The notes under the pieces: generated by a model | What the model saw: only the letters and a program-made list of their open reading frames with translations | The model's database searches: none | What the model was told of the DNA's origin: nothing | From: Gemmobacter serpentinus | Lineage (GTDB): Bacteria > Pseudomonadota > Alphaproteobacteria > Rhodobacterales > Rhodobacteraceae | DNA: 64,000 nucleotides | NCBI RefSeq assembly: GCF_008973825.1 | Contig: NZ_WCHR01000006.1 | Coordinates: forward strand, 1 to 64,000 | Reading direction: 5' to 3' | Program-made: the position numbers and the translations under genes | Part shown: piece after piece, positions 27,051 through 37,997 of the stretch | Layout of the letters: each line of letters begins with the position of its first letter | Position numbering within the stretch: position 1 is the first letter of the stretch

Positions 27051-27356
27051 ATGGTAGGACTGGAACATTACCTCACGGTGGCGGCGGCGCTTTTTGTCAT
27101 CGGCATCTTCGGCATCTTCCTCAACCGGAAGAACGTGATCGTCATCCTCATGTCGATCGAACTGATGCTTCTTTCGGTGAATATCAACCTCGTCGCCTTC
27201 TCGTCGTTCCTCGGCGATCTGGTGGGGCAGGTCTTCACCATGTTCGTGCTGACCGTGGCTGCCGCCGAGGCTGCCATCGGTCTCGCGATCCTGGTGAGCT
27301 TCTTCCGCACCCGCGGCACCATCGACGTCGAAGACGCCAACGTGATGAAAGGCTGA
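27051..27356 (+). CDS. nuoK: NADH-quinone oxidoreductase subunit K
   Basis: A 101-residue, three-helix subunit of the membrane arm. The buried acidic residues of the proton path are in [20 protein letters not shown] and [21 protein letters not shown] good CGGAGGGAC site precedes the ATG. It lies four bases before nuoL. Confidence 0.96.
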   Translation: MVGLEHYLTVAAALFVIGIFGIFLNRKNVIVILMSIELMLLSVNINLVAFSSFLGDLVGQVFTMFVLTVAAAEAAIGLAILVSFFRTRGTIDVEDANVMKG

Positions 27357-27360
27357 CCGA

Positions 27361-29676
27361 ATGGCCACGATCATTCTTCTTGCGCCGCTGGTCGGTGCCC
27401 TGATCTGCGGCTTCGGCTGGCGTTTCATCGGGGAAAAGGCCGCGCAGGTCTTTACCACCTCGATGATCTTCCTGGCCGCTGCGCTGTCCTGGGTGATCTT
27501 CGTCACCTTCGACGGCGAGACGCAGCATATCCACCTGCTGACCTGGATCCAGTCCGGCAGCCTTGATACCGAATGGGCGATCCGGCTGGACCGTCTGACC
27601 GCGATCATGCTGGTCGTGGTGAACTCGGTCTCGGCGCTCGTGCATCTTTATAGCTTCGGCTATATGGCGCATGACGAGAACTGGCATGAGGGCGAGCATT
27701 ACAAGGCGCGCTTCTTCGCCTATCTCTCGTTCTTCACCTTCGCCATGCTGACCCTGATCACCAGCGACAACCTGGTGCAGATGTTCTTCGGCTGGGAAGG
27801 CGTGGGCGTGGCCTCCTACCTGCTGATCGGCTTCTACTATCGCAAGCCCTCGGCCAATGCCGCTGCAATGAAGGCCTTTGTGGTCAACCGTGTCGGTGAT
27901 TTCGGCTTTGCGCTCGGGATTTGCGGGCTGTTCTTCCTGACAGACTCGATCCGCTTCGACGATATCTTCGCCGCTGGCCCGCAGCTTGCGGAAACCAGCG
28001 TGACCTTCCTCTGGACGGAATGGAATGCAGCCAACCTGATCGGCGTGTTGCTGTTCATCGGGGCCATGGGCAAATCGGCGCAGCTGGGTCTGCACACCTG
28101 GCTGCCCGACGCGATGGAAGGCCCGACCCCGGTGTCGGCGCTGATCCATGCCGCAACCATGGTGACCGCCGGGGTGTTCCTGGTTTGCCGCATGTCGCCG
28201 ATCTATGAATATGCGCCTGATGCCAAGACCCTGATCGTGGTTCTGGGGGCAACGACCGCCTTCTTCGCTGCGACCGTCGGTCTGGTGCAGAACGATATCA
28301 AGCGCGTCATCGCCTATTCGACCTGTTCGCAACTGGGCTACATGTTCGTGGCGGCAGGGACGGGCGTCTATTCGGTCGCCATGTTCCACCTGTTTACCCA
28401 CGCCTTCTTCAAGGCGATGCTGTTCCTTGGTGCCGGCTCGGTAATCCATGCGACGCATCATGAGCAGGATATGCGCAACTATGGCGGGTTGCGGAAGAAG
28501 ATCCCCGTGACCTTCTGGGCGATGATGATCGGCACGCTGGCCATTACCGGCGTGGGCATCCCGCTGACGCATTACGGCTTTGCCGGCTTCCTGTCGAAAG
28601 ACGCTGTGATCGAAAGCGCCTATGTCGGTTCGCAATATGCGTTCTGGCTGCTGGTGGTCGCGGCCTGCTTTACCAGCTTCTATTCCTGGCGTCTGATGTT
28701 CCTGACCTTCTATGGCGAAAGCCGTGCGCAGGGGCATGGGCATGACGATCATGGCCACGGCCACGGCCACGGCCACGGCCACGGCCACGGCCACGATCAC
28801 GGGCACGCAGCTGCGGCGCATGGCCATGCAGATCACGCCCATGCGGATCACGGCCACGATGACCACGGCCATCACGAGCCACATGAAAGCCCGGCTGTCA
28901 TGCTGATCCCGCTTGGGGTTCTGGCGCTTGGTGCGATGTTCTCGGGAATGCTGTGGTACAACGTCTTCTTTGGCGATGAGACCAAGGTCCGCGAATGGTT
29001 CGGCATGGAACAGGCAGCCGGTGGCCATGGTGCCGAGGGCGATCACGCCGCTGCTCCGGCTGAGGACGGACATGCTGCCGCCCCGGCCTCCGCAGAGAAT
29101 GCGGCTGTCGCAGCCGAGGGCGATCACGCGGCGGTTGCGGCGACGGAAGGCCATGCCGCCGAGGCTGATGCCCATGCAGCGCCCGCCGGCGATGCAACTG
29201 CGGCCCATGTGGCAGCGGTCGCCCCGAAAGGCGCGATCTATCTGGGGGCGGACAACCACATGATCCACGAGGCGCATAACGTGCCGAAATGGGTCAAGGT
29301 CTCGCCCTTCATCGCGATGCTGATCGGCTTTGCCACAGCCTGGCTGTTCTATATCAAGAACCCGAGCCTGCCCAAACGTCTGGCTGCTGCACAGCGCCCG
29401 CTTTACCAGTTCCTGCTGAACAAATGGTATTTCGACGAGCTGTATAACGCGATCTTCGTCATCCCGACGAAATGGCTCGGCCGCTTCCTGTGGCAGAAGG
29501 GCGATGGCAAGGTGATTGATGGTTCGATCAATGGCCTGGCCATGGGCTTCATCCCGCTGGTGACCCGCCTCGTGAACCGGGCACAGTCCGGCTATATCTT
29601 CCACTACGCTTTCGCCATGGTGCTGGGCATCGCTGCCCTTGTCACCTGGATGTCGCTCTCGGGGGGCGCGCACTAA
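27361..29676 (+). CDS. nuoL: NADH-quinone oxidoreductase subunit L with His-rich insertion
   Basis: At 771 residues this antiporter-like subunit is longer than most NuoL proteins (about 610-720). The core is normal: [51 protein letters not shown] (with the pumping Lys) and the C-terminal lateral helix region. Residues about 459-510 form a loop very rich in His, Asp and Gly, encoded partly by seven GGCCAC repeats. A second Ala/His-rich loop spans about 553-623. Such His loops could bind metal ions; this is an inference. The stop shares one base with the nuoM start. Confidence 0.95.
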   Translation: MATIILLAPLVGALICGFGWRFIGEKAAQVFTTSMIFLAAALSWVIFVTFDGETQHIHLLTWIQSGSLDTEWAIRLDRLTAIMLVVVNSVSALVHLYSFGYMAHDENWHEGEHYKARFFAYLSFFTFAMLTLITSDNLVQMFFGWEGVGVASYLLIGFYYRKPSANAAAMKAFVVNRVGDFGFALGICGLFFLTDSIRFDDIFAAGPQLAETSVTFLWTEWNAANLIGVLLFIGAMGKSAQLGLHTWLPDAMEGPTPVSALIHAATMVTAGVFLVCRMSPIYEYAPDAKTLIVVLGATTAFFAATVGLVQNDIKRVIAYSTCSQLGYMFVAAGTGVYSVAMFHLFTHAFFKAMLFLGAGSVIHATHHEQDMRNYGGLRKKIPVTFWAMMIGTLAITGVGIPLTHYGFAGFLSKDAVIESAYVGSQYAFWLLVVAACFTSFYSWRLMFLTFYGESRAQGHGHDDHGHGHGHGHGHGHGHDHGHAAAAHGHADHAHADHGHDDHGHHEPHESPAVMLIPLGVLALGAMFSGMLWYNVFFGDETKVREWFGMEQAAGGHGAEGDHAAAPAEDGHAAAPASAENAAVAAEGDHAAVAATEGHAAEADAHAAPAGDATAAHVAAVAPKGAIYLGADNHMIHEAHNVPKWVKVSPFIAMLIGFATAWLFYIKNPSLPKRLAAAQRPLYQFLLNKWYFDELYNAIFVIPTKWLGRFLWQKGDGKVIDGSINGLAMGFIPLVTRLVNRAQSGYIFHYAFAMVLGIAALVTWMSLSGGAH
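28753..28794 (+). repeat. Seven tandem GGCCAC hexanucleotides inside nuoL
   Basis: GGCCAC is repeated seven times without error and encodes Gly-His alternation in the His-rich loop. Perfect short tandem repeats can change copy number by slipped replication; a change of one unit would keep the reading frame. Confidence 0.9.
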
Positions 29677-31217
29677 TGGAAAACGTCCTTTCCATCATCA
29701 CCTTCCTGCCTGCGGTTGCGGCGCTGATCCTTGCGCTGTTCCTGCGGGGCGAGGATGCTGCCGCGCAGCGCAATGCGAAATGGGTGGCACTGCTTGCCAC
29801 CTCGGCCACTTTCCTGCTGTCGCTGACGGTGCTGATCGGGTTCGATCCGGCCAATACCGACATGCAATTCGTCGAGCAATATGGCTGGATCCTTGGCCTG
29901 AACTACAAGATGGGCGTTGACGGCATTTCGGTGATGTTCGTCATGCTGACCACCTTCCTCATGCCGATCACCATCGCGGCCTGCTGGGATGTCCAGCATC
30001 GCACCAAGGAATACATGATCGCCTTCCTGCTGCTGGAGACGCTGATGCTCGGCGTGTTCTGCGCGCTGGACCTCGTGCTGTTCTACCTGTTCTTCGAGGC
30101 AGGGCTGATCCCGATGTTCCTGATCATCGGCATCTGGGGCGGCAAGGAACGCATCTACGCGGCATTCAAGTTCTTCCTCTACACCTTCCTCGGCTCGGTG
30201 CTGATGCTGGTGGCGATGATCTACATGTATGTCGATGCCGGCACGACCGACATCCCGACGTTGATGAAGCATACCTTTGCGTCGGAGACCTTGGCGATTG
30301 GCGGCTTCCATATCCTGGGGGGCGTGCAGACGCTGCTGTTCCTCGCGTTCTTTGCAAGTTTCGCGGTGAAGATGCCGATGTGGCCGGTGCATACTTGGCT
30401 GCCTGATGCACACGTTCAGGCCCCGACTGCAGGTTCGGTCATCCTGGCCGCGGTGCTGCTGAAGATGGGCGGCTATGGCTTCCTGCGCTTCTCGCTGCCG
30501 ATGTTCCCGGTGGGCTCGGACGTGCTGGCACCGCTGGTGCTGTGGATGTCGGCCATCGCCATCGTCTATGCCTCGCTGGTGGCGCTTGCGCAGCAGGATA
30601 TGAAAAAGCTGATCGCTTATTCCTCGGTTGCCCATATGGGCTATGTGACGATGGGCATCTTTACCGCCAACCAGCAGGGCGTCGATGGCGCGATGTTCCA
30701 GATGATCAGCCACGGCTTCATCTCGGGGGCGCTGTTCCTCTGCGTCGGCGTGATCTATGACCGGATGCATACGCGTGACATTGACGCCTTTGGTGGCCTG
30801 GTCATTCGGATGCCCGCCTATGCGCTGATCTTCCTGTTCTTCACCATGTCGAACGTGGGTCTTCCCGGCACCTCGGGCTTCATCGGCGAGTTCCTGACGC
30901 TGGTCGGCATCTTCCAGGTGAATACCTGGGTCGCGGTGGTCGCGACTTCGGGCGTGATCTTCTCGGCGGCCTATGGGCTTTACCTTTACCGCAAGGTCGT
31001 CCTGGGCGATCTGGTGAAAGAGGCGCTGAAATCCATCACCGACATGACCCTGCGCGAGCGGGCGATCTTTGCACCGCTGGTGGTGATGACCCTGCTGCTG
31101 GGCATCTACCCGGTGCTTGTGACCGATATCATCGGCCCCTCGGTGGAGGCGCTGCTGACCAATTACAAGGCTGCGCTGCCCGTCATCGCCGACGTGGCCG
31201 AAGCGGCAACGCATTGA
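29676..31217 (+). CDS. nuoM: NADH-quinone oxidoreductase subunit M
   Basis: A 513-residue antiporter-like pumping subunit with about 14 helices. Conserved parts include [21 protein letters not shown] (Glu of the proton channel), [40 protein letters not shown] (pumping Lys and neighbours) and [16 protein letters not shown]. Length and order are standard. Confidence 0.96.
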   Translation: MENVLSIITFLPAVAALILALFLRGEDAAAQRNAKWVALLATSATFLLSLTVLIGFDPANTDMQFVEQYGWILGLNYKMGVDGISVMFVMLTTFLMPITIAACWDVQHRTKEYMIAFLLLETLMLGVFCALDLVLFYLFFEAGLIPMFLIIGIWGGKERIYAAFKFFLYTFLGSVLMLVAMIYMYVDAGTTDIPTLMKHTFASETLAIGGFHILGGVQTLLFLAFFASFAVKMPMWPVHTWLPDAHVQAPTAGSVILAAVLLKMGGYGFLRFSLPMFPVGSDVLAPLVLWMSAIAIVYASLVALAQQDMKKLIAYSSVAHMGYVTMGIFTANQQGVDGAMFQMISHGFISGALFLCVGVIYDRMHTRDIDAFGGLVIRMPAYALIFLFFTMSNVGLPGTSGFIGEFLTLVGIFQVNTWVAVVATSGVIFSAAYGLYLYRKVVLGDLVKEALKSITDMTLRERAIFAPLVVMTLLLGIYPVLVTDIIGPSVEALLTNYKAALPVIADVAEAATH

Positions 31218-31227
31218 GGGCTGAAGC

Positions 31228-32664
31228 ATGACTGTCACTGATTTCCACACTGTCCTGCCCGAAGTCCTGCTCGCGGTCTATGCGATGGCGGCGCTGCTGT
31301 TCGGGGTCTATACCGGCAAGGACAAGACCACCGGCCTGATCACCTGGGCCACGGCAGGCGTCTTCGTGGTGCTTGCCCTGCTCATCGGGGTGAATGGCGA
31401 GGGGGCGCAAAGCGCCTTTGGCGGATTGTTCATCGATGATGCCTTTGCCCGTTTCGCCAAGGTCACCGTGCTGCTGGCCGGGGCTGCCGTTCTGGTCATG
31501 AGCTATGATTACATGAACCGTCGCGGGCTGGCCCGGTTTGAATATCCGGTGCTGATCGCGCTGGCGACTGTCGGCATGATGATGATGGTGTCCGCAGGTG
31601 ATCTGATGGCGCTGTATGTCGGGCTGGAGCTGCAATCGCTGGCGCTTTATGTCGTGGCGGCGTTCCGTCGTGACAGCGCGAAATCGACCGAGGCCGGCCT
31701 GAAATACTTTGTCCTCGGCTCCATGTCCTCGGGGCTGCTGCTTTATGGCGCCTCGCTCACCTATGGTTATGCGGGCACCACACTGTTCTCCGGCATCATC
31801 ACCACGCTGGAACATGGCGCGCCAGTCGGTCTGCTGTTCGGCCTGGTCTTCATGCTGTCGGGTCTGGCCTTCAAAGTGTCTGCCGCCCCCTTCCACATGT
31901 GGACGCCGGATGTCTATGAAGGCTCGCCCACGCCGGTCACCGCCTTCTTCGCGACCGCGCCCAAGGTTGCCGCCATGGCACTGCTGGCCCGTCTCGCCCA
32001 TGACGCCTTCGGCACCATCCCGGGCGACTGGCAGCAGGTGATCGCGGTGATGGCGGTGCTGTCGATGTTCGTCGGCGCAATTGCCGCCATCGGGCAGAAG
32101 GACATCAAGCGTCTGATGGCCTATTCCTCGATCGCGCATATGGGCTATGCGCTGCTGGGTCTCGCTGCGGGCACGGCATTGGGTGTGCAGGCGATGCTGG
32201 TCTATATGGCGATCTACGTCACCATGAATATCGGCACCTTCGCCTTCATCCTGTCGCTGGAACGCGACGGGCAGCCGGTCTCGGATATCAGCGCGCTCAA
32301 CATGTTCTCCAAGCGTGAACCGCTAAAGGCGCTGGCCGTGCTGATCCTGATGTTCAGCCTTGCCGGTGTGCCGCCGATGGTTGGCTTCTTCGGCAAGTTC
32401 TATGTGCTGAAAGCGGCCCTTGATGCCGGCCTGACCTGGCTGGCGATTGCCGGTGCGGTGGCTTCGGTCATCGGGGCGTTCTACTATCTGCGCATCGTCT
32501 ATTTCATGTATTTCGGCACCGAGACCGAGGGCGTGGAAAGCCGTATGGGCACGGTGCAATGGTTGGCGCTGATCGTGGTTGCGGCCATGATGCTGGTCGG
32601 TGCGGTGAACCTGTTCGGCATCGATCCGCCTGCGGCTGTGGCGGCCCAGTCTCTTGTGCAGTGA
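31228..32664 (+). CDS. nuoN: NADH-quinone oxidoreductase subunit N
   Basis: This 478-residue antiporter-like subunit is the last of the membrane-arm genes. [45 protein letters not shown] and [31 protein letters not shown] contain the channel Glu and Lys residues. The stop TGA overlaps the GTG start of birA, so transcription continues into the cofactor genes. Confidence 0.96.
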   Translation: MTVTDFHTVLPEVLLAVYAMAALLFGVYTGKDKTTGLITWATAGVFVVLALLIGVNGEGAQSAFGGLFIDDAFARFAKVTVLLAGAAVLVMSYDYMNRRGLARFEYPVLIALATVGMMMMVSAGDLMALYVGLELQSLALYVVAAFRRDSAKSTEAGLKYFVLGSMSSGLLLYGASLTYGYAGTTLFSGIITTLEHGAPVGLLFGLVFMLSGLAFKVSAAPFHMWTPDVYEGSPTPVTAFFATAPKVAAMALLARLAHDAFGTIPGDWQQVIAVMAVLSMFVGAIAAIGQKDIKRLMAYSSIAHMGYALLGLAAGTALGVQAMLVYMAIYVTMNIGTFAFILSLERDGQPVSDISALNMFSKREPLKALAVLILMFSLAGVPPMVGFFGKFYVLKAALDAGLTWLAIAGAVASVIGAFYYLRIVYFMYFGTETEGVESRMGTVQWLALIVVAAMMLVGAVNLFGIDPPAAVAAQSLVQ

Positions 32665-33443
32665 TCTGGCCCTTGTCCGGTGATGTGACAGGGGGGGCCG
32701 TCTGGCCCGAGGGCGTGGCGCGCCACGCCCTCGACACGGTCGACAGCACCAATGCCTATGCCATTTCCCTCGCGCCGGGCCTGACAGGTCCGGCGTGGGT
32801 CATTGCGGGGGAGCAAACCGCCGGACGCGGCCGGCGTGGCCGGGTCTGGACCAGCCCGCGCGGAAATTTCTACGGATCGCTGATCTTTCGTCCCGAGGGC
32901 ACGGCGGATCGCGCGGCGCTGCGCAGCTTCATCGCGGCCCTGGCGCTTTATGATGCCTGTTCTGAGCTGACCGGGCTACCACAGGCCTTCAGCCTGAAAT
33001 GGCCCAATGACGTGCTGCTGAATGGTGGCAAGCTTGCGGGCATCCTGCTGGAAAGCAGCAGCGCCGGGGCAGGCGTCAGCCATCTGGTGATCGGCATCGG
33101 CGTGAACCTGATCGGTGCCCCGCCAGTCGAGGCGGTTGAGGCGGGCGCGGTTCCGCCGGTCAGCCTTCTGGGCGAGACCGGCTGTCGCGTGCCCCCCGAG
33201 CAGTTCCTGACCCACCTGGCCGCAGGCTTTGCACGGTGGGAAGCGGTTTTTGCCAATGAGGGCTTCACGCCGATCCGCGAGGCCTGGCTGTCGCGTGCCG
33301 CCCGACTGGGCGAGGTGATCCGCGCCCGCACCGGCAGGATCGAGCGGCGCGGTATCTTCGAGACCATCGACGCGGGCGGTGCCCTGATCCTGAACATCGA
33401 CGGGCGGCGGGAGGTCATCCCCGCCGCCGAGGTCTTCTTCTGA
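32661..33443 (+). CDS. birA: Biotin--[acetyl-CoA-carboxylase] ligase
   Basis: This 260-residue ligase attaches biotin to carrier domains such as that of MccA, through biotinyl-AMP. The biotin/ATP site is visible as [37 protein letters not shown], and [19 protein letters not shown], followed by IGIGVNL. There is no N-terminal helix-turn-helix, so it is a monofunctional ligase and not a repressor. The GTG at 32661 overlaps the nuoN stop. The order nuoN-birA-coaX-rnj is common in Rhodobacterales. Confidence 0.93.
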   Translation: MIWPLSGDVTGGAVWPEGVARHALDTVDSTNAYAISLAPGLTGPAWVIAGEQTAGRGRRGRVWTSPRGNFYGSLIFRPEGTADRAALRSFIAALALYDACSELTGLPQAFSLKWPNDVLLNGGKLAGILLESSSAGAGVSHLVIGIGVNLIGAPPVEAVEAGAVPPVSLLGETGCRVPPEQFLTHLAAGFARWEAVFANEGFTPIREAWLSRAARLGEVIRARTGRIERRGIFETIDAGGALILNIDGRREVIPAAEVFF

Positions 33444-33456
33444 AAAGGGTGCCCTC

Positions 33457-34236
33457 ATGCTGCTCGCCATCGATTGCGGCAATACCAACACCGTCTTCTC
33501 GATCTGGAACGGATCGGAATTCCTCGCCACCATGCGGATCGCTACCGATCACAAGCGCACGGCGGATGAATATTACGTCTGGTTCCAGACTTTGATGACG
33601 CTGAAAAAGCTGGATGTGACGATCCGCGAGGCGATCATCAGCTCCACCGTGCCGCGCGTGGTGTTCAACCTGCGTGTCCTGTGCAACCGCTATTTCGATT
33701 GTCGCCCCTATGTGGTGGGCAAACCCGGTTGCGAACTGCCCGTGGCCCCGCGTGTCGATCAGGGCACCACGGTCGGCCCTGACCGTCTGGTGAACACCGT
33801 CGCGGGGTTCAACCGCCATGGCGGCAATCTGGTCGTGGTGGATTTCGGCACCGCCACCACCTTTGACGTGGTCGATACTGATGGTGCCTATATTGGCGGC
33901 GTTATCGCGCCGGGGGTGAACCTGTCGCTGGAGGCGCTGCATATGGCGGCAGCGGCCTTGCCGCATATCGACATCGCCCGGCCTGCAATGGCCATTGGCA
34001 CGAATACAGTGGCCTGTATGCAGGCGGGCGTGTATTGGGGATATATCGGTCTTGTCGAAGGCATCATCCGCCAGATCCGCGCGGAGCGTGATCGCTCGAT
34101 GAAGGTTATTGCCACGGGGGGGCTCGCGCCGCTCTTTGCGCAGGACACAGAGATATTTGATTTCGTGGAGGACGATCTGACCATGCATGGTCTTGTCCTG
34201 ATCCACCGCTACAACAAGGAACTGGAAACCGCATGA
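33457..34236 (+). CDS. coaX: Type III pantothenate kinase
   Basis: A 259-residue kinase that phosphorylates pantothenate in the first step of CoA synthesis. The type III (ASKHA-fold) features are LLAIDCGNTNTVFSIW (phosphate 1 loop), VDQGTTVGPDRLVN with the catalytic Asp, GTATTFDVVDTDGAYIGGVIAPG, and GGLAPLFA near the end. Unlike CoaA it needs a monovalent cation and resists CoA feedback, by family knowledge. Its stop overlaps the rnj start (ATGA). Confidence 0.94.
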   Translation: MLLAIDCGNTNTVFSIWNGSEFLATMRIATDHKRTADEYYVWFQTLMTLKKLDVTIREAIISSTVPRVVFNLRVLCNRYFDCRPYVVGKPGCELPVAPRVDQGTTVGPDRLVNTVAGFNRHGGNLVVVDFGTATTFDVVDTDGAYIGGVIAPGVNLSLEALHMAAAALPHIDIARPAMAIGTNTVACMQAGVYWGYIGLVEGIIRQIRAERDRSMKVIATGGLAPLFAQDTEIFDFVEDDLTMHGLVLIHRYNKELETA

Positions 34237-35912
34237 GCGTGAAGAACCGCCTGATCTATCTGCCCCTTGGCGGGGCCGGCGAAATCGGGATGAACTGCTA
34301 TGTCTACGGCTATGGCCCCGAGGATCGCGAACGTCTGATCGTTGTCGATCTGGGGGTGACCTTTCCCGACATGGACACCACGCCCGGGGTCGATCTGATC
34401 ATGGCGGATGTAAAATGGCTGGAAGAACGCGCCGAGCGCATCGAGGCCATCTTCATCACCCATGCGCATGAGGATCATATCGGCGCGCTTGGGCATCTGT
34501 GGCCGCGTCTGAAGAAGCGGGTCTATGCCCGCCGCTTTACCGCCGCCATCGGACGTCTGAAATTCGAGGAGCAGGGCCACCCGCTGGATGTGATCCATAC
34601 CGTTGAGCCGCGCCCTGCGGTGATCGAGGCCGGGCCATTCAGCGTGCAATTCGTGCCGCTGGCGCATTCGATCCCCGAAAGCTCGGCCCTGATCATCGAC
34701 ACCCCTGCGGGTCGGATCGTGCATTCGGGCGATTTCAAGCTGGACCCGACCCCGATTGTCGGCGAGGGCTGGGATGAGGCTACCTTTGCCGCCATCGCGG
34801 CCGAGCGTCCGGTGAAGGCGCTGATGTGCGACAGCACCAATATCTTCTCGCCGCTGCCGGGGCGGTCCGAGGCCACCTTGGCCGATCCGATCCACGGCCT
34901 GATTGCGGGGGCGGGCGGTATGGTGGTGGCCACCACCTTTGCCTCCAACGTGGCGCGCCTGAAAACGCTGGCTGAAGCGGGCCGTGCAGCGGGCCGGTCG
35001 GTCTGTCTTCTGGGCCGGGCGATGCAGCGCATGGTCAAGGTCGCGCAGGAAACTGGCGTGCTGACCGGATTCCCCCCGACGATCCCGTCGGAACAGGCGA
35101 CCGAAGTGCCGCGCCAGAACCTGATGCTGATCGTGACCGGCAGCCAGGGTGAGCGGCGCGCGGCCACCGCGCAATTATCGCGCGGCAAATATCTGGGGCT
35201 GGAGATGAAAGAGGGCGACATGTTCCTATTTTCATCGAAAACCATCCCCGGCAATGAGCGCGATGTGCTGCGCATCATGAATGCCCTCTCGGAGATGGGT
35301 GTCGATATCGTCGATGACAGCAATGGCCGTTATCACGTTTCCGGCCATGCCAACCGCCCGGATCTGGAAGTGATGCACCAGACCCTGAAGCCGCAGATGC
35401 TGATCCCGATGCACGGTGAGCATCGGCATTTGCGCGAACATGTGAAACTGGGCGAGACGCGCGGCATTCCCGGCGAGATCGCGACCAATGGCATGATGGT
35501 CGATCTGTCGGGCGACAAGCCCGAGATCGTCGAATATATCGACACCGCAAGGCTTTACCTTGACGGGTCGGTGTTGATCGGCGCGATGGATGGGGTGATC
35601 CGCGATCGGATCCGCATGGCGCTGAATGGCCATGCCATGGTCAATGTCATTCTGGATGAAGATGACAGCGCGCTTGGCGAGGCCTGGGTGGAACTGATGG
35701 GGCTGCCCGAGGTCGGCAAGCATGGTCAGGGTCTGGCCGAAATGATGGAAACCGAGGTGAGCGGTTTCCTGGAGACCGCATCGGCCAAGATCATGCGTGA
35801 TGACGACAAGCTGGACGAGGCGCTGCGCCGGATCATCCGGCAAGTCTCGGTCGAGGAGATCGGCAAGAAACCCGAAGTGACCGTTGTTGTCAGCCGCCTC
35901 GCGGTGGAGTGA
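34233..35912 (+). CDS. rnj: Ribonuclease J
   Basis: This 559-residue metallo-beta-lactamase/beta-CASP ribonuclease has both 5'-exo and endonuclease activity in the family. The zinc site is intact: THAHEDHIGALGHLWPRL, HSIPES, HSGDFKLDPTPI and CDSTNIFSPLPGRSE. The beta-CASP region and the C-terminal dimer/RNA domain follow (GHANRPDLEVMHQTLKPQMLIPMHGEHRHLREH has the second conserved His set). It likely handles mRNA decay and rRNA 5' maturation. A GC hairpin with a GAAA loop lies right after the stop. Confidence 0.94.
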   Translation: MSVKNRLIYLPLGGAGEIGMNCYVYGYGPEDRERLIVVDLGVTFPDMDTTPGVDLIMADVKWLEERAERIEAIFITHAHEDHIGALGHLWPRLKKRVYARRFTAAIGRLKFEEQGHPLDVIHTVEPRPAVIEAGPFSVQFVPLAHSIPESSALIIDTPAGRIVHSGDFKLDPTPIVGEGWDEATFAAIAAERPVKALMCDSTNIFSPLPGRSEATLADPIHGLIAGAGGMVVATTFASNVARLKTLAEAGRAAGRSVCLLGRAMQRMVKVAQETGVLTGFPPTIPSEQATEVPRQNLMLIVTGSQGERRAATAQLSRGKYLGLEMKEGDMFLFSSKTIPGNERDVLRIMNALSEMGVDIVDDSNGRYHVSGHANRPDLEVMHQTLKPQMLIPMHGEHRHLREHVKLGETRGIPGEIATNGMMVDLSGDKPEIVEYIDTARLYLDGSVLIGAMDGVIRDRIRMALNGHAMVNVILDEDDSALGEAWVELMGLPEVGKHGQGLAEMMETEVSGFLETASAKIMRDDDKLDEALRRIIRQVSVEEIGKKPEVTVVVSRLAVE

Positions 35913-35919
35913 CACGCGC

Positions 35920-35941
35920 CGCGCCGGGGAAACCCGGCGCG
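35920..35941. terminator. Hairpin directly after rnj
   Basis: CGCGCCGGG (35920-35928) and CCCGGCGCG (35933-35941) form a perfect 9-bp stem closed by a GAAA tetraloop. It has no T run; it may stop Rho-independent read-through only partly or protect the 3' end of the long nuo-rnj transcript. Confidence 0.55.
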
Positions 35942-36041
35942 GGCCGGCTTTGGCAGGGCTGTGCTGGTTCACAAACCCTGCCGCAAGATCCGGCAGGCCC
36001 TGATTTTTCACAGCGCCACATGCCAATCGATCGCAGACATG

Positions 36042-36072
36042 AAAAAGGGGCGCGGATCACGCGCCCCTTTTT
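36042..36072. terminator. Bidirectional intrinsic terminator between rnj and the helicase gene
   Basis: AAAAAGGGGCGCG (36042-36054) and CGCGCCCCTTTTT (36060-36072) are perfect 13-base arms around GATCA, with an A run on one side and a T run on the other. It is placed between two convergent genes and is the clearest intrinsic terminator in the window. Confidence 0.9.
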
Positions 36073-36103
36073 CGCATCTATCATGGCGCAAGCGCCGGGC
36101 GGA

Positions 36104-37729
36104 TTACTCCGCCTGGCTGTCGGCCAGTTGCGGCTCCGGCGCGTCGACTTCGGCCTCGGTGACCGGGGCAGGGCGCTCTTTCAGCTTGAAGCTGCGCAGG
36201 ATGAAATCCGGGACATGATCGCCCATGCCCACAACGCGGTCGTCACGCTCATTACGGCGGCGATCATTGTTGCGGTCATGCTGGCGGTCGTTCTGGCGAT
36301 CATCGCGCCGCCCATCTTCGCGGCGGGTCTCGTCGCGATGGTGATGGCTATGCGGGGCGGAGCCATGGTGATGGACCTGCGGCTTCGGGCCACGATCCTC
36401 GCGCCGATCCGAGCTGCGATCCTCGCGCCGGTTGTCCTCGCGGCGTTCGTCCTTCGGGGTCTCGGCCACGGCCTCGCGCGGCACGGTATCGCGATTGTCG
36501 CGCTGCGGCTTGCCGCCCTTGCCTTTCGGGCCACGCTCATCGCGGCGTTCGCGCGGCTCACGGGCTTCGGGCATGGCGAAACCTTCCGGCAGCGTGCCGC
36601 GCGGAATGGTCTGTTTCACCAGATTTTCGATATTGGTCAGGTATTTCTCGTCAAACGGCGTCGCGATCGAGAAGGCCTTGCCCTTGCGCCCGGCCCGGCC
36701 GGTGCGGCCGATGCGGTGAACGTAATCCTCGGGATGCGAGGGCAGATCGAAATTGAACACATGGCTCACGCTTGGGATATCAAGCCCGCGCGCCGCCACG
36801 TCAGACGCCACCAGAAGTTGCAGCGATCCATCGCGGAAGCCATCCAGCGTCTTCATCCGCTGCGACTGATCCAGATCGCCATGGATCGGGGCTGCGTTGA
36901 AACCATGCGATTTCAGCGATTTGGCCACCACATCCACATCCATCTTGCGATTGCAGAAGATGATGGCATTGGTGCAGGTCTCGCCCTCGGCGCGGATCAG
37001 CGCGCGCAACACGGCACGCTTTTCCGCGAAGGAGCGGTCCTTGCGCGAAGGGGTGAACTGGATCAGCGCCTGTTCGATGGTCTCGGAGGTGGTGGATTGG
37101 CGTGCCACCTCGATCTTGGCCGGGTTCGACAGGAAGGTCTTGGTGATCCGCTCGATCTCGGGGGCCATGGTGGCCGAAAAGAAGAAGGTCTGCCGGGTGA
37201 AGGGGGTCAGGCTGAAGATGCGTTCGATATCGGGGATGAACCCCATGTCGAGCATCCGGTCGGCCTCATCGACCACCATGATCTGCACCCCGGTCAGCAG
37301 CAGCTTGCCGCGTTCGAAATGATCGAGCAGGCGGCCCGGGGTCGCGATCAGCACATCGACGCCGCGGTCGATCAGCTTGTCCTGTTCGCCAAAGGCCACG
37401 CCGCCAATCAGCAGCGCCTTGGTCAGCTTGGTGTGCTTGGCATAGGTGTCGAAGTTTTCGGCAACTTGCGCGGCCAGTTCGCGCGTCGGGCACAGAACAA
37501 GGCTGCGCGGCATCCGGGCGCGGGCGCGGCCCTTGCCCAGCAGCGTGATCATCGGCAACGAGAAGCTCGCGGTCTTGCCGGTGCCGGTCTGCGCGATGCC
37601 GAGAACATCCCGGCCTTCCAGCGCGAAGGGAATGGCTTGCGCCTGGATCGGGGTCGGGGTCTCGTAGCCGGTTTCGGCGACGGCTTGCAATACGCGCGGG
37701 TCAAGCGCGAGGTCGGAGAATTTGGTCAT
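36104..37729 (-). CDS. rhlE: DEAD-box ATP-dependent RNA helicase (RhlE type)
   Basis: A 541-residue helicase. Q-motif region (FSDLALDPRVLQAV..GYETPTPIQAQAIP), Walker A AQTGTGKT, PTRELAAQ, TPGRLLDH, the DEAD box itself (VVDEADRMLDMGF), SAT, ARGLDIPSVSHVFNFDLP and HRIGRTGRAGRKG are all present. The C-terminal 140 residues are low complexity and rich in Arg, Asp, Glu and His (many RRED/RDDR-like units), typical of RNA-binding tails on RhlE-like helicases. The start at 37729 places the Q motif at the N terminus. It probably unwinds structured RNA in ribosome assembly or mRNA decay, next to RNase J. Confidence 0.92.
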   Translation of the reverse strand: MTKFSDLALDPRVLQAVAETGYETPTPIQAQAIPFALEGRDVLGIAQTGTGKTASFSLPMITLLGKGRARARMPRSLVLCPTRELAAQVAENFDTYAKHTKLTKALLIGGVAFGEQDKLIDRGVDVLIATPGRLLDHFERGKLLLTGVQIMVVDEADRMLDMGFIPDIERIFSLTPFTRQTFFFSATMAPEIERITKTFLSNPAKIEVARQSTTSETIEQALIQFTPSRKDRSFAEKRAVLRALIRAEGETCTNAIIFCNRKMDVDVVAKSLKSHGFNAAPIHGDLDQSQRMKTLDGFRDGSLQLLVASDVAARGLDIPSVSHVFNFDLPSHPEDYVHRIGRTGRAGRKGKAFSIATPFDEKYLTNIENLVKQTIPRGTLPEGFAMPEAREPRERRDERGPKGKGGKPQRDNRDTVPREAVAETPKDERREDNRREDRSSDRREDRGPKPQVHHHGSAPHSHHHRDETRREDGRRDDRQNDRQHDRNNDRRRNERDDRVVGMGDHVPDFILRSFKLKERPAPVTEAEVDAPEPQLADSQAE

Positions 37730-37997
37730 CAGCGTCCTGTGTCGGCGGGATCGGCCCGCAGAGATCGAGAAGGGGACGCAAGTCATCCGGGCGTCCCGGC
37801 GTCAACAGGCCATAAGGGCCCTGATTGGCCGTTATCTGATCCGGGAGGCTGCGTCAAGGTGCAGGCCGTGCCCGCAGCCGTGGCTGCTGCATCATTGTGA
37901 TGCAAATTGAACGGATTGGGCGAATTTTGGCGCCATCGTTCGAGATTGGCCTGCTGATTGCAATCGCGCTCACAGATGCCCGGTCAAAGATGTCCGG

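Noticed and set aside
28753-28794. Possible CRISPR-like array
   Set aside because: The seven GGCCAC units are contiguous without spacers and lie in frame inside nuoL.
35909-37900. 663-codon forward frame opposite the DEAD-box helicase
   Set aside because: The helicase on the reverse strand has every DEAD-box motif, and this forward frame would cross the intrinsic terminator at 36042-36072.
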